Shown piece after piece: positions 1 through 9,539 of a stretch of 64,000 nucleotides of DNA. A model generated the notes under the pieces. The model saw only the letters and a list, made by a program, of their open reading frames with translations, was not told the DNA's origin and searched no databases. The first letter of the stretch is position 1. Each line of letters starts with the position of its first letter. Location: positions 17,040 through 81,039 of the forward strand of contig KV919099.1 in NCBI GenBank assembly GCA_002049455.2, written 5' to 3'. The translations under genes were made by a program, and so were the position numbers. This stretch comes from Porphyra umbilicalis (taxonomy: Eukaryota; Rhodophyta; Bangiophyceae; Bangiales; Bangiaceae).

Positions 1-1
1 G

Positions 2-1044
2 TGGCGGTGGGGGTGGGGGCGGTGGCGGGCGCCGCCGCGCCGCGCCGCCGCCGTCGCGGTGTGCGCCGACGGGGGCGGCCGCGCGGCCGGCGGGGTGGCG
101 GCCGGCGCGCGACGCCGCGTCGGCGGGGTGTGCGACGGCGACGGTGATGGGTGGGGGGGGGGGGGGGGGGCGCCCCCCTGTCGGCGGCGGGGGAAGGGGG
201 GGGGGGGGAGAGGACCGCGCCGTGGCGCTGGTGGGGGCATCAAGGCGGCGGCGGCGGCGGGCGGCGTCAAGGCGGCGGCGGGTGGCGGCGGCGCGGCCGC
301 CGAGCCGGCGGGTGCGGCGGCGGCGGCGGCGGCGGGGGCGGGCGCGGCCACCGCGACGCGGAGCCGGCTGCTTGGCGGCGGTGGCGGGGCGTCTGCGGCG
401 CCCGCCGCCGTGGCCACGGCGCCCGTCGCGCCCGCGCCGGTGGCCCCCCCGCCCGCGGCCGACGACGGCGCCGTCGGCAGTCCGATCAGCGACGGGGGCC
501 GCGGTGACGGCGGAGGCGGGTCCCCCCCCCCCACCCCCCCCAGCAGCTGGAAGCTCGACGACTTTGTCATTGGGCGGCGCCTCGGCTCGGGCAAGTTTGG
601 GGACGTGTACCTCGCGCGGGAGCGGCGGACGCGCTTCTCCGTCGCGCTCAAGGTGCTCTCCAAGAGCACCCTCACCGCGCTCGCCTTTTCCGCCCAGCTG
701 CGGCGGGAGATTGAGATCCAGGCGGCGCTCACCCACCCGTCCATCCTCCGCCTCTACGGCTACTTTCACGACGAGGCGCACGTGTATTTGATCCTTGAGT
801 ATGCGCCGGGCGGGGAGCTCTACCGCACCATCAAGGAGGGGGGGGGGTCCTCCCCGCCAACGACGCGGCGCGGCACGTTGCCGCGCTCGCCCGCGCGCTG
901 CGGCACTGCCACACGCGGGGGATCATCCACCGGGATTTAAAGTCGGAGAACCTGCTCCTCGACGGGGGGGGGAACCTCAAGATTGGGGACTTTGGGTGGT
1001 CCGTGCGCGTCCCCGCCGCGGCCGCGGGGGGGGTCGGCGCCGCC

Positions 1045-1075
<31 letters not shown>

Positions 1076-1620
1076 GTGCGGCGGGTGCTGGTGCGGGTGC
1101 GGGTGTGGGCGGGCCCGCACCGCCGCCGTCGGCGGCAGCAGGCGCCGCGCGCGCGGCCGCCGCCGCGCGCGTCGTCGACGCGGGCGCCGTTGACGATGAC
1201 GGGCGGCGCAACACGCTGTGCGGCACGCTCGACTTTCTCGCCCCCGAAATCGTCAAGCGGCAGCCGTACGGCCCCGCGGTGGACTTGTGGGCGCTCGGCG
1301 TCCTCGCCTACGAGTGGCTCTACGGGGACGCGCCCTTCTTTTCCGACTCGCAAGAGGCGACCGAGGCGCTCATTTTGGCAGCCGACGTCAAGTTCCCGCC
1401 GCCCGCGCCGGGCGCGCCGCCCGTGCCGCGGGCGGCGCAGGACCTCATCCGCAAGCTCCTCCGCCTGCGCCCCGACGCGCGGCTGTCGTTGGACGACGTG
1501 CTGCGGCACCCGTGGTTGGTCGCGGCGGGCGTCGCCGAGGGGGAGGGGGGGAGGGGGAGGGGGGGACGAAGGGGGGGGGACGAAGGGGGGGGGGGCCACC
1601 GTCTCAAGCCAGAGCGGTGA
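2..1620 (+). CDS. Aurora-type Ser/Thr protein kinase, 5' end off window, one frame break
   Basis: Mitotic Ser/Thr kinase of the Aurora family. The frame is open from the window edge through a Gly/Ala-rich N-terminal region; no in-frame ATG is visible, so the start lies upstream or is hidden by the G-run at 151-170. The kinase domain spans about 550-1530. Visible landmarks are the Gly loop [13 protein letters not shown], the lysine in [16 protein letters not shown] and [24 protein letters not shown] (HRD at 928-936), and DFGWSV (DFG at 988-996). The Aurora signature [15 protein letters not shown] follows, with the activation-loop Thr at 1213-1215. The first part is in frame 2 and the rest in frame 1; the switch is at a run of ten G at 838-847, so a miscounted G is likely. 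Oddity: about 65 Ala/Gly-rich residues sit between DFG and RRNT, where animal Aurora has only a few. Family assignment is firm. Confidence 0.88.
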
Positions 1621-2292
1621 GGGGGGGGGGGGGGGCGCAGAACCCCCACGCGCCCGTCGGCGGTCGCGGCGGCCGCGCGTCAGCGGCCGCGTCGACCGCG
1701 GGGGCCGGGGTGGTGGGGGGAGGCCGCCACGTGCTTACCCTTATTTTTTTTCCTTCTCGTCGTGCGTCGCGTGGCTCTCTGTCGCGGCGCCCCCCCTGGC
1801 GGGCGGCGGCGCGGCCGCCTGCGCGGCGCTGCGGCGGGGCGCAGCGGCGGGGGGGGGGGGGCACCGCGGCCACCCGCCTCCGCCCCGACAGCGCCGTGGC
1901 GCGTGGGCGGCCCGCCGCCGCGCGCCGCGGCGACGCTGCTCTGCCTGGTGGGTGCGGACGCGGCGGGCGCGGGCAGCGGCGGCGGCGCCGGGCGCGGCGG
2001 CCGGGGCAGCCGCTGCCCGGCGTCGTGGCGGCGTCCGCCGCCGCGGGCGCCCGCTCGTAACGCCGTAGGTTGGGCTGCCAAGGACCAGGCATTGACCGCG
2101 CGTCGGATTCAACATCCCAGGTGCCGGGTGTCTCCACGGCACGGGCAGCCACGCGGTGAAAGAGGTCGTCAGAAGCAGACAAAAAGCGTGCAAAAAAAAA
2201 ACCACATGCGGGCACATTTGGGAACCACCACGGGGAGCACACACACACACACCACCTGGAAAAAACAAACCAAGGGGCGTCGTCCCCGCCTC
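1621..2292. other. Intergenic, between convergent kinase and uL15 genes
   Basis: GC-rich spacer becoming AT-richer after about 2080. Several long open frames exist on both strands, but all are Arg/Pro/Gly-rich with no family resemblance. It probably holds the 3' UTRs of the two convergent genes. A short CA repeat (acacacacacaca) lies near 2240. Confidence 0.5.
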
Positions 2293-3265
2293 CTAGGCCG
2301 CCACCGGCTCCTTGACCGCCGGCGCCGTCTTGGGCAGCACGACGCAGTTGCCGCCGTTGCCCTCGATCGCCTCACGGGCCGATTTGGTAAAGGCGTGCGC
2401 CTTGACGGTGAGGCCCTTGGCGGTCAGGTCCTCCCCCCCCACCACCTTGGAGTACTTGTGGCATGACTTGGTCAAGGCCCCCGCCTCGCGCAGCTTTTCG
2501 GCATCCGCCTCCTTGTTATCCTCAACGCAGTTGAGCGTCGACAGCTTGATGAGCGCATACTCCTTCTTGGTGTGGCCGGGGCCCATGGGGCGGCCCACAT
2601 ACTTGGGCAGCCGCCGGTAGAGGGGCGTCTGGCCACCCTCAAAGCCCGCGCGCGTCGGGCGGCCCGAGCGGGACTTTTGGCCGCGCATGCCAAAGCCGCA
2701 CGAGGCGCCCTGGCCCGCCGCGTCGCCGCGGCCCTTCCGCTTCTTGCGGTGCGCCGAGCCCGGGGCGGGGCGCAGGTTGGAGAGCGTCCAAATGTCACCC
2801 TCCACTGCGCACGGAAGAGCACAAAGAGCAACACAGATGCGCACACACACCGACAAGCAGCGGATGGGGTACGGTGGAGGTCAGTACAAGTACACCAAAC
2901 GGCCAATGCCGACAAGTGCACCAAACGGCCAATGCCGACAGCCACACCAGCACCACCCGCACCTAAAACCGCCGACGCAATCGCAACAAAATGCGAGCTC
3001 TCAAGACACCCCCCCCCACCCCCCACCCCCCCTCAATCGTACCGACCGCGTAGTTCTCGTCCGCCCGCTTCTTCCAGTCAAACAGCTTGGCCGTCGGCGT
3101 CGCCGTCCCCGTGCGTGGTGGCGTCGCCACCCGCCGCGCCGCAGCCGCCGCCGCCGCCGCCGCCGGGCGGGTGGAGCACACGCCCGCGGCGGATCGGGCG
3201 AGGCCCGTGTAGGCCGCGCCGACGCGCGGCGCGGCTGCGGCAAACGCCGGCTTCGAGTAGGCCAT
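2293..3265 (-). CDS. rpl15: Plastid 50S ribosomal protein uL15 (L15), nuclear-encoded, two exons
   Basis: Structural protein of the large subunit of the bacterial-type plastid ribosome. Exon 1 (3265 down to 3043) starts at ATG 3265-3263 and encodes an Ala/Ser/Arg-rich transit peptide beginning MAYSKPAFAAAAPRVGAAY. An intron follows at 3042-2805 (donor GTACGA, acceptor GCGCAG). Exon 2 (2804 to 2293) encodes the mature protein: GDIWTLSNLRPAPGSAHRKK, then the L15 core GQKSRSGRPTRAGFEGGQ and PLYRRLPKYVG. It ends with the C-terminal L15 domain (TVKAHAFTKSAREAIEGNGG). The splice keeps phase across a split Val codon. The bacterial-type L15 sequence plus the presequence point to an organelle; plastid is favoured over mitochondrion by the transit peptide composition. 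The gene converges on the kinase gene. Confidence 0.88.
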
Positions 3266-5999
3266 GGCAGCCACAGGGGGGGGGGGAGAGGGCGAGCCAA
3301 ACAAAAAGGGTCCTGCGGGGGGGGAGGTGGTGGCGGGACAAGGTGCGCGGAGGAGGACGGGGCGGCGGGCGGCGGTGGTTGGGGGCGCGCGGGAAAGAGG
3401 CGCGCGACGTCGTTGGGGGTGGGGACGGTAAGGCGGTATGGGCGGGGCGAGGTGTAGTTCGGGCCACGGCGGCGCTCACGGCGCGGGGGCACCGAGCTCA
3501 GGTCCCAAAACGGCCAACGTGGGGGCAAAATCAACTCGCCGGCCGGACTCGAACCGGAGATTGACCGGATAGAGAAGCAGCCGCTGGAACAATTTATGTA
3601 AATTACATTTCTGTCACGGATAAGTCTAACAATAGCCTCCCAAAGAATTTGAAGTGCCTGTCCATCCAACACCGCTAACAAGCGACGGACCATTGGCCAC
3701 TCACTGCAAATACTGTATTACAGTCTGGGCCGGAACAGAACACGGGGAGGTCTGCACGAAGTTGGCGTAGCTCAATTGCGCCTCTGTCAATGCTCCCTCG
3801 GGCCTTTCCGAGGGAGACTCCCTTTCCCAATGTCGACTGCATCGTGCATCCGTGCATAACGAAACCGTGCGCAGAACGGCCTCTTGATGACGAGCTTGCC
3901 CAGTGCCAGGCGCTAGCCACGAGCATTGGTACCATATCGCCGTTGCCGGCAACCTGTAGCGTAAGAATTCGCTGTTGCATGGCGTGTTGTGAGCTGCGCC
4001 AGTTGCAGCGGCGATGTCAGTCGCACCACTGGAGGACAGCGGGTGGAGAGGAGACTGCTCGAAGCGAGTCGTGTGTTCCAAGACTGATTTTGCAGGCATT
4101 CGTGTAGGGCCGACCTGCTATATTCATGGAGGCTGTCATTGATGAGAGCGTAGCTAGTGAGGCGCTGCACGAGATTGGCCCGGCGACCTACAAGGTGCAA
4201 GGCTGCCCCTCACGCTATATACGCGTATCCGTCTCGTCAGCGGCGGGAGGAGGAGGGCAGTGGGAGCGCGCCTGGGCGCCACGCCCCGGGGTCCGTGGCG
4301 GACGCCTCCGATGGCCGCGCCGCCCCATCGATCGAGCCGATCGAATCCTTTGCACTCCTGGTTCTCAAACCCTCGGCCTTGGGTGCGGGCGACCCACGAC
4401 CGTAACCTCGAGATCCACTCCGTATCGTGATATTCGTGCGGCGCGCCGGCGCCAGCGGGCGGTCATGGTCCGGGCGGCGACACGCAGCCGCAGAGCTAGG
4501 AACCGCATTCGCCCTCGTCTTGACCGTGGCCGACCGGTGCTGCCTGGCCTCCGAGACCTTACACTCGTCTGCACTTCCCCTCTGGCACGGCGCGCTGTGC
4601 GCATCGGCACGTGCCGCGTGGACGCCGACATGGACGGTGAGTCATGACGCGTCAGCAGCTCCTGGGTTACTTTTCCCAGCTCATCCTGCCCGTGCTCCTG
4701 GGGTTGGTGGTGACCAGCCGCCGCCCCCCACACCGACCCTCCCGCAGTCGGCGCCGCACCGGCTGTGCGGCCGCCAGTGCCGCTGGTGTGAATAGCTCAT
4801 GAGGCCGTATGACTTGGCATGAGCATTACCGACCAAGCTCAGTGGTTGGGCACGCGTTTTTCATTCTCACAGCTGGCGCGGCCCCGCTCCCGCCCATCCC
4901 CACACCGGTGCCTGCCACCCGCCATGACGAGCCGGGGCTCCCCCGGCGGTCCCACCCACCACAGGCAGGGTCCACACTCTGCCGATGCCAACGTGGTCGT
5001 CCAGTGCCGTCTCCCTCGCCGGCGGCCGCGGCGGGGAAGCCATCCCCACCACCAATGGCGCGCTCCCCACCGCCGACCGTGTCACGATTCGGCGGCGGGT
5101 GGCGGCGGTCGTGGCCACAGGCGCCTTTAGCCTTGGCGTCGCCGCCGCGGTGGCGGCTGCGGGAGCGCCGCTGGCTGCGGCGGGTCGGGCGGGCTGGTTG
5201 GGGGCGGCCGCGTCGAGCACTCGGCGGCGCGTGTGGCGGCGGCCGCAACGCTTGGACGGCCGGCATGGGTGGCAGCGCGGCTGGCAGCGGGTGGAGGGGG
5301 CGGCGGTGGATGCGGTGACGCCGAGCCGCTGCCGCATGCGTCGACGCCGGTTAGTGGTAAGGCCGTCGCACTGCCGCCCGAGGCGACGTCCCGACGGGGC
5401 CGACAGCCGCTGGCACGGCAGTGGCGCCGCTGCCGGCGGAGCGGGGGGCGGCGTGGACACACGCGAGGGGGGGGTATCGCCTGACACGTTGAATGTGCAT
5501 GCCTATGGTGGGCCCCGCGACTGACGCCGGCAGCAGCGCCAACGTTGCTGTCCACCACCGCCCCGGCGTCGCTTTGACGGCACCGTCGGCACCGCTGCCG
5601 ACAGGTGCGACGCTGTCGCCGCCGTCGCCGCCACCGATTGCGGCAGCGACGCCACCGCTGTCGCCGCAATCTCGCTACCGTCGCCGCCCATGGTGACCGC
5701 GCGGGCGGGCGCGACCGCGTGCACCCACCGCCGTCCGGCCGCCGCCGGCGGATCGAGCGCTGACGTTGACACCCCCACGCGACCAGCGTCGCCTACACGC
5801 CGCAACTGACGGCGTTGGCGATGGCTTTGACGACGTGCACAACAACACCCCGATGACGCTGCGCCACCACCGTCACGGTCGCCGGCGCCGATGCCGTCGC
5901 CGTCCCCACCGCCGCACGAGTGGGCGCCGACACAGGCACTTGTGCTGCCGTGTCGCCGCCGCAGACGGCGTTGTCACGGACACGGCCGCTGCCACCGTG
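3266..5999. other. Region without a recognised gene; small hairpin at 3793-3816
   Basis: 3266-3540 is a GC-rich upstream region of the uL15 gene. 3541-4250 is AT-richer. A perfect 9-bp hairpin (CTCCCTCGG, six-base loop, CCGAGGGAG) lies at 3793-3816. 4800-5990 is GC-rich with open frames on both strands that are Ala/Arg/Pro-rich and show no family resemblance. The last part may belong to the tyrosinase-like remnant that follows. Confidence 0.4.
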
Positions 6000-6407
6000 T
6001 GCCGCGACGCCCGACCGCCTCGGCGGCAGGGTGCAAGCGTGCACGCGTGCACGGCGGCCAAACGGCGGGCGCCGCGGGACGAGGCGTCGCTGTCTGTGGC
6101 GGAGCGGGCGGCCCTGCGGCACGCCAGAGGCACGCGATGGGCGACTGGCGGGTGAGGCGAGCTCGTTTCCGCCGCCAAGGGCGCCTTGGGCGACGCCCAT
6201 GGAGGGCCCCACTTCCCCTTGTGGCACCGCCTGTGGTTGGTCGAGGTGGAGGAGGCGCTGTGGCGGGCGGCGCCGGGCGTGGCCATCCCGTACTGTACGT
6301 TGGGTGAGCAGGCGGTGAGAGGGGACGCGCTGGACTCGGAGGGTTCGAGCGGCAGGCCCTCGGTGCACGGGCGGGCGGCTGGGCGGCGCGAATGCGCGCG
6401 GTACTGA
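6000..6407 (+). pseudogene. Tyrosinase-like (type-3 copper) fragment
   Basis: Around the TGA at 6153-6155 a single frame reads first ASLSVAERAALRHA and then GDAHGGPHFPLWHRLW, VEVEEALWRAAPGVAIPY. The second part matches the CuA-site context of tyrosinases, where the pattern is AHggp-F-WHR-yl-E-aL-P-PY with copper-binding histidines in AHG and WHR. The upstream piece resembles the LS-aER-ay helix that precedes CuA. Oddities: the in-frame TGA separates the two parts, the usual YWDW after CuA is replaced by YCTL, and no CuB domain follows before the stop at 6405-6407. A very short intron (donor GTGAGG at about 6151) could remove the stop, but I favour a decayed fragment. Confidence 0.45.
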
Positions 6408-8474
6408 TGGGGTGCGGTCGTTTGACTGCATCGCGCGTTCCTCAACGACACATCCTGTTTGGTGCGGGACTGTCGCGCGCTTGTTCTCGCTCAATGTCGC
6501 CCCCGTGTGCACTTTGGTGCCCTGCTTTCTTTCTGCTGTTCGCCTGTCTGCCTGTTTTTCTTCGTCGTTCTCGGATGACCTGCTCGCCTGCTTTCGGCCG
6601 TCGGTTTGCTCCCCGACCGCGGCTTTTGTTTTTGATTTTTTCCGAACTGTGAAAACCAACTCACAGGGCCATGGACGCCCGACGGAGTCACCGCTGCGCC
6701 ATCCCCTGTCATTGACCCATCCTTCCTCTGGGGTGCTATTCGTACTGGCAGCGTGCTCTGCTCACCGGGGTGCTTCTTTGTGCTGTGGCGGTTCGAGGCG
6801 AGCGTCTCTGGCAGGGCGACCGTGGTTGTTGGCGCAGCAGGCGTTGGTGCCATGCTCGTGGGCGGCCGCGACGAGTTTTCGTCTTTCCAGGCGGTGGCAA
6901 CGGAGCTGGAATAGTCAGTAGGCCCTGTGCACCTCGGCGTGGGTAGGGTGCTGGCCGACAATGGGGACGCTGGGCTTATGGTACGTCGCCGTGTGCTCGC
7001 ATGTTTGTGTGGAGACAACCGCGTGGGCGTCCTTCACATGGTACAAAAGAATTTTCCGCTTCACATTGGGTTGGCCGATGTGGTGCGTGGCTACTTCTTG
7101 CGAAGCAGCTGGACCGGTGATGAGGGCACCGGCAACACGCTGTCGCATGGTTTCCTTTTGGTCTGGAAGATGGCGAAGCCCTGGTTGTTCCCTCTGAGGT
7201 GCTGTTTGCGGGCTCGTTGGACCGTGGTTGCATGTGGTGCCGATAGGCCCTCGCGAGCCATGCTCGCCTTCGCCCTGTGCAGAGCGCGGCCCTGTCGTCG
7301 GCCAGATATCCCCTTTTCTACGTCCATACCAGTGGCATGGGGCAGCCATGATGGACGACCGCCGGCGTCTACGTGTCTAGCCCCGGTGACGTCCCTGTGT
7401 CTGTCGCCTTCGACCTGCCGCGTATCGGTGTCCGCTGTCTGAAGTCCCGTGTCCAGCTTTTTCCATCTGACATCTTTGTTTTTTAAACCTAGCACGGGAT
7501 GGGATAAGGGCGCGTGGGGAGGAGCGGGAGGAGCTCCTCTTGCACCATCCAAGCATCTGGGTTGCCTGCCCCTTCAGGAAGTTCTGTCCACAGCGCTGCC
7601 AGTGTTCCATTTGTCGTTGGAGGCTGACACTGCCCTCCAGCTGGGTAGCCGTGTGTCGTTGACGCAGACCGTCATGGCGCGGAGTCACTGGAGCGTGTCA
7701 GCACTACGTTGCGTTGAGCGCGCCCACCCGTGGCCCTACACGGGATACTGTAAAACTCCGGTCTGTGGATGAATTCGTGGGGCCTCCGAGGCAATGGTAG
7801 AAGGCGCCATTCTCTCCGTGCGCAGACCGCCGACAGCCTCAGCACCGCGGGCAGGCCAAGACCGTAGCGCCGACTGCGACAAGTGGGCAGCCAGGGGCGC
7901 ACGCCTGGAGGTGCTGGCTGACAGCGCGTGGCCAGGGGACAGGGCCACGGCGCCCTGATGGGATCGACCCGCGGGAGCCTCGTTGGTTGCTGGCCTCGCG
8001 TTTGTGCGAGTGCTGCAGTTGCTCTGGTTTCAGCACGATCATCCTGGCTTGCTTGCAGCGACAGTCTGTATCCGCTGACATAGCACCTTTGCGCACTCTG
8101 TAGCCCACCTCAATCTCAAAAACATTTAACAGTCTGACGGCTATTTCCTCGCTTCTCAGAGGATACTGTATGACGAATGCGGTGCCTTCTGGACGCCGTC
8201 AGCGCACGGAGCCATCTCGTACGCCCTCAGTCGAGGAGTTTGTAGCTCCCGACAAGGAACGGTAGCCACCTTGACGAAGTGTCAACCTCTCCTACCATTC
8301 TCAAGAATTCGAACCACTCCAGCGACTCTGAACCACTTTCCTAAAATGCTATGCGCGATCTCTGAACTCCCCATCAGCCGGAAGCTGAATGTCTGCATCG
8401 CAGAGATTGTTGGGCAGGGTTGCGTGGGTTTGCAAACCCACCAAATTTGGTGAACCATCGGATGGTTCAATGAA
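6408..8474. other. Lower-GC region, no recognised gene
   Basis: Base composition drops relative to the flanking genes. Short open frames on both strands (for example 6927-7442 plus and 6915-7349 minus) resemble nothing I know. A perfect 18-nt palindrome GTGGGTTTGCAAACCCAC lies at 8424-8441 and another (GAACCAT-cgg-ATGGTTC) at 8452-8468. This is probably transposon-derived or intronic DNA beside the truncated UFL1 gene. Confidence 0.4.
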
Positions 8475-9539
8475 TCAGGTATAGTTCAAACTTTGAACCG
8501 ACCAAACGTAAACGGACTTCTTGAACTTCAGGATGCTGAGCCTCCACCGAATGTGGATTTTCTCGTCGCTGTCACGCGTACACCTCGCACAAGTCTCCCA
8601 CCAACGCCCGCGGCGGCACCCCCCCCCCCCCTCTGGCAGCTCTGCCAACGCCACGTACCTCGCCGCCGCGTACGCCGCGGCGGCGGTCGCGACGCGCGCC
8701 GCCGTCCACGCGATTAGCACCCACACCCCCCCCCCCCCAAGGCGCCCCTCCCCCCGCTCCGCCGCCGCCGCCGCGGCGGCGGTTACCGCCCGCGGCGGCA
8801 CACGCACGGCAGCCGCCACCGCGCGCAGACCCGTCGGTGTGGCAACGCCGCGCAGGGCGCCGCGGGCGGCGGCGGCGTGCCGCCCCGCCCGGGCGCCGCT
8901 CGTCAAGACGCCGCCGGCGAGGCGGTAGGTGCCTCCCGCGCCGCCGAGGCGCCCCCCACCCGCCACCAGCGCCGCTGTGAGCGCGTCGTCGAGGGCGGCG
9001 GCAGGCACATTGGTGGCGGCGGCGAGCGACGCGACGGTCGCCTCGCCGACGGCGGCGCCGTCGACGGCCGTCGCCGCGTCGGCGACCGCGTCGGCCATGG
9101 CGGCGGCGGACATCACGCCTCCCCCGCGGCCGGGGAGGAGGGTTCCCCTCGACGCTGCGAGAGCGGCGGGCACCGCTGCCGCATCCGCGCCCGCGTCAAC
9201 GCCGACGGCCGCCGCGAGGTCCGCCACGCCTGCCCGGCGGGCGGCAGTGGCCGCCGTCGCCACAGCGGCCGCGAGGCCATCGAGCGTGTAGAGCGCGCCG
9301 CGGGAAATGGTGGGCGTTAGCCGGGGGAGGCGCCCGGTGGTGGTCAGGTGTGCGAGGAGGGGCAGGGCGGTCGCTGTGGAGATGCGGGGGCGGTACCCGG
9401 TGGAGGGCGGGGGGGGCCAGTGGGACGAGCGCCCGCTTGGGATGAGGGGACAGGGGGGGCAGGGCGGGCAGGCGGGGGCAGGGGGGGGGGCTTGAGCAGC
9501 TTCGAGCGCCGCCCGCAGGGCAGCGACCGAGGCCGCCAT
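8475..9539 (-). CDS. UFL1: UFL1-like E3 UFM1-protein ligase, N-terminal part only
   Basis: UFL1 ligates the ubiquitin-like modifier UFM1 to ER and ribosomal targets. The ATG is at 9539-9537 (MAASVAALRAALEAAQ). After a Pro-rich insert of about 35 residues, the frame aligns almost without gaps to the UFL1 winged-helix repeats: an RIS..ALPLLAHL stretch in the place of RLSERNCIEIVNKLI, LYTLDGLAAAV, and GEATVASLAAATNVPAAAL. LTSGARAGRHAAAARGALRG and VWVLIAWTAARVATAAAAYA follow. The residues are heavily Ala-substituted but spacing is preserved. After ALAELPE a 13-C run (8619-8631) breaks the frame. In the shifted frame it continues GGGVPPRALVGDLCE and then a good donor (GAG|GTGTAC). The remaining two thirds of UFL1 is not visible in the window, so the gene is either truncated or has a distant exon. 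Confidence 0.68.
   Translation of the reverse strand: MAASVAALRAALEAAQAPPPAPACPPCPPCPLIPSGRSSHWPPPPSTGYRPRISTATALPLLAHLTTTGRLPRLTPTISRGALYTLDGLAAAVATAATAARRAGVADLAAAVGVDAGADAAAVPAALAASRGTLLPGRGGGVMSAAAMADAVADAATAVDGAAVGEATVASLAAATNVPAAALDDALTAALVAGGGRLGGAGGTYRLAGGVLTSGARAGRHAAAARGALRGVATPTGLRAVAAAVRVPPRAVTAAAAAAAERGEGRLGGGGVWVLIAWTAARVATAAAAYAAARYVALAELPEGGGGCRRGRWWETCARCTRDSDEKIHIRWRLSILKFKKSVYVWSVQSLNYT

Noticed and set aside
3541-3560. tRNA B-box-like GGTTCGAGTCCGG on the minus strand
   Set aside because: A 4-bp T-stem is possible, but no A box or acceptor partner exists at the right distance upstream.
3763-3780. GGCGTAGCTCAATTG resembling a tRNA A box
   Set aside because: No B box follows within tRNA distance; the next structure is a simple 9-bp hairpin.
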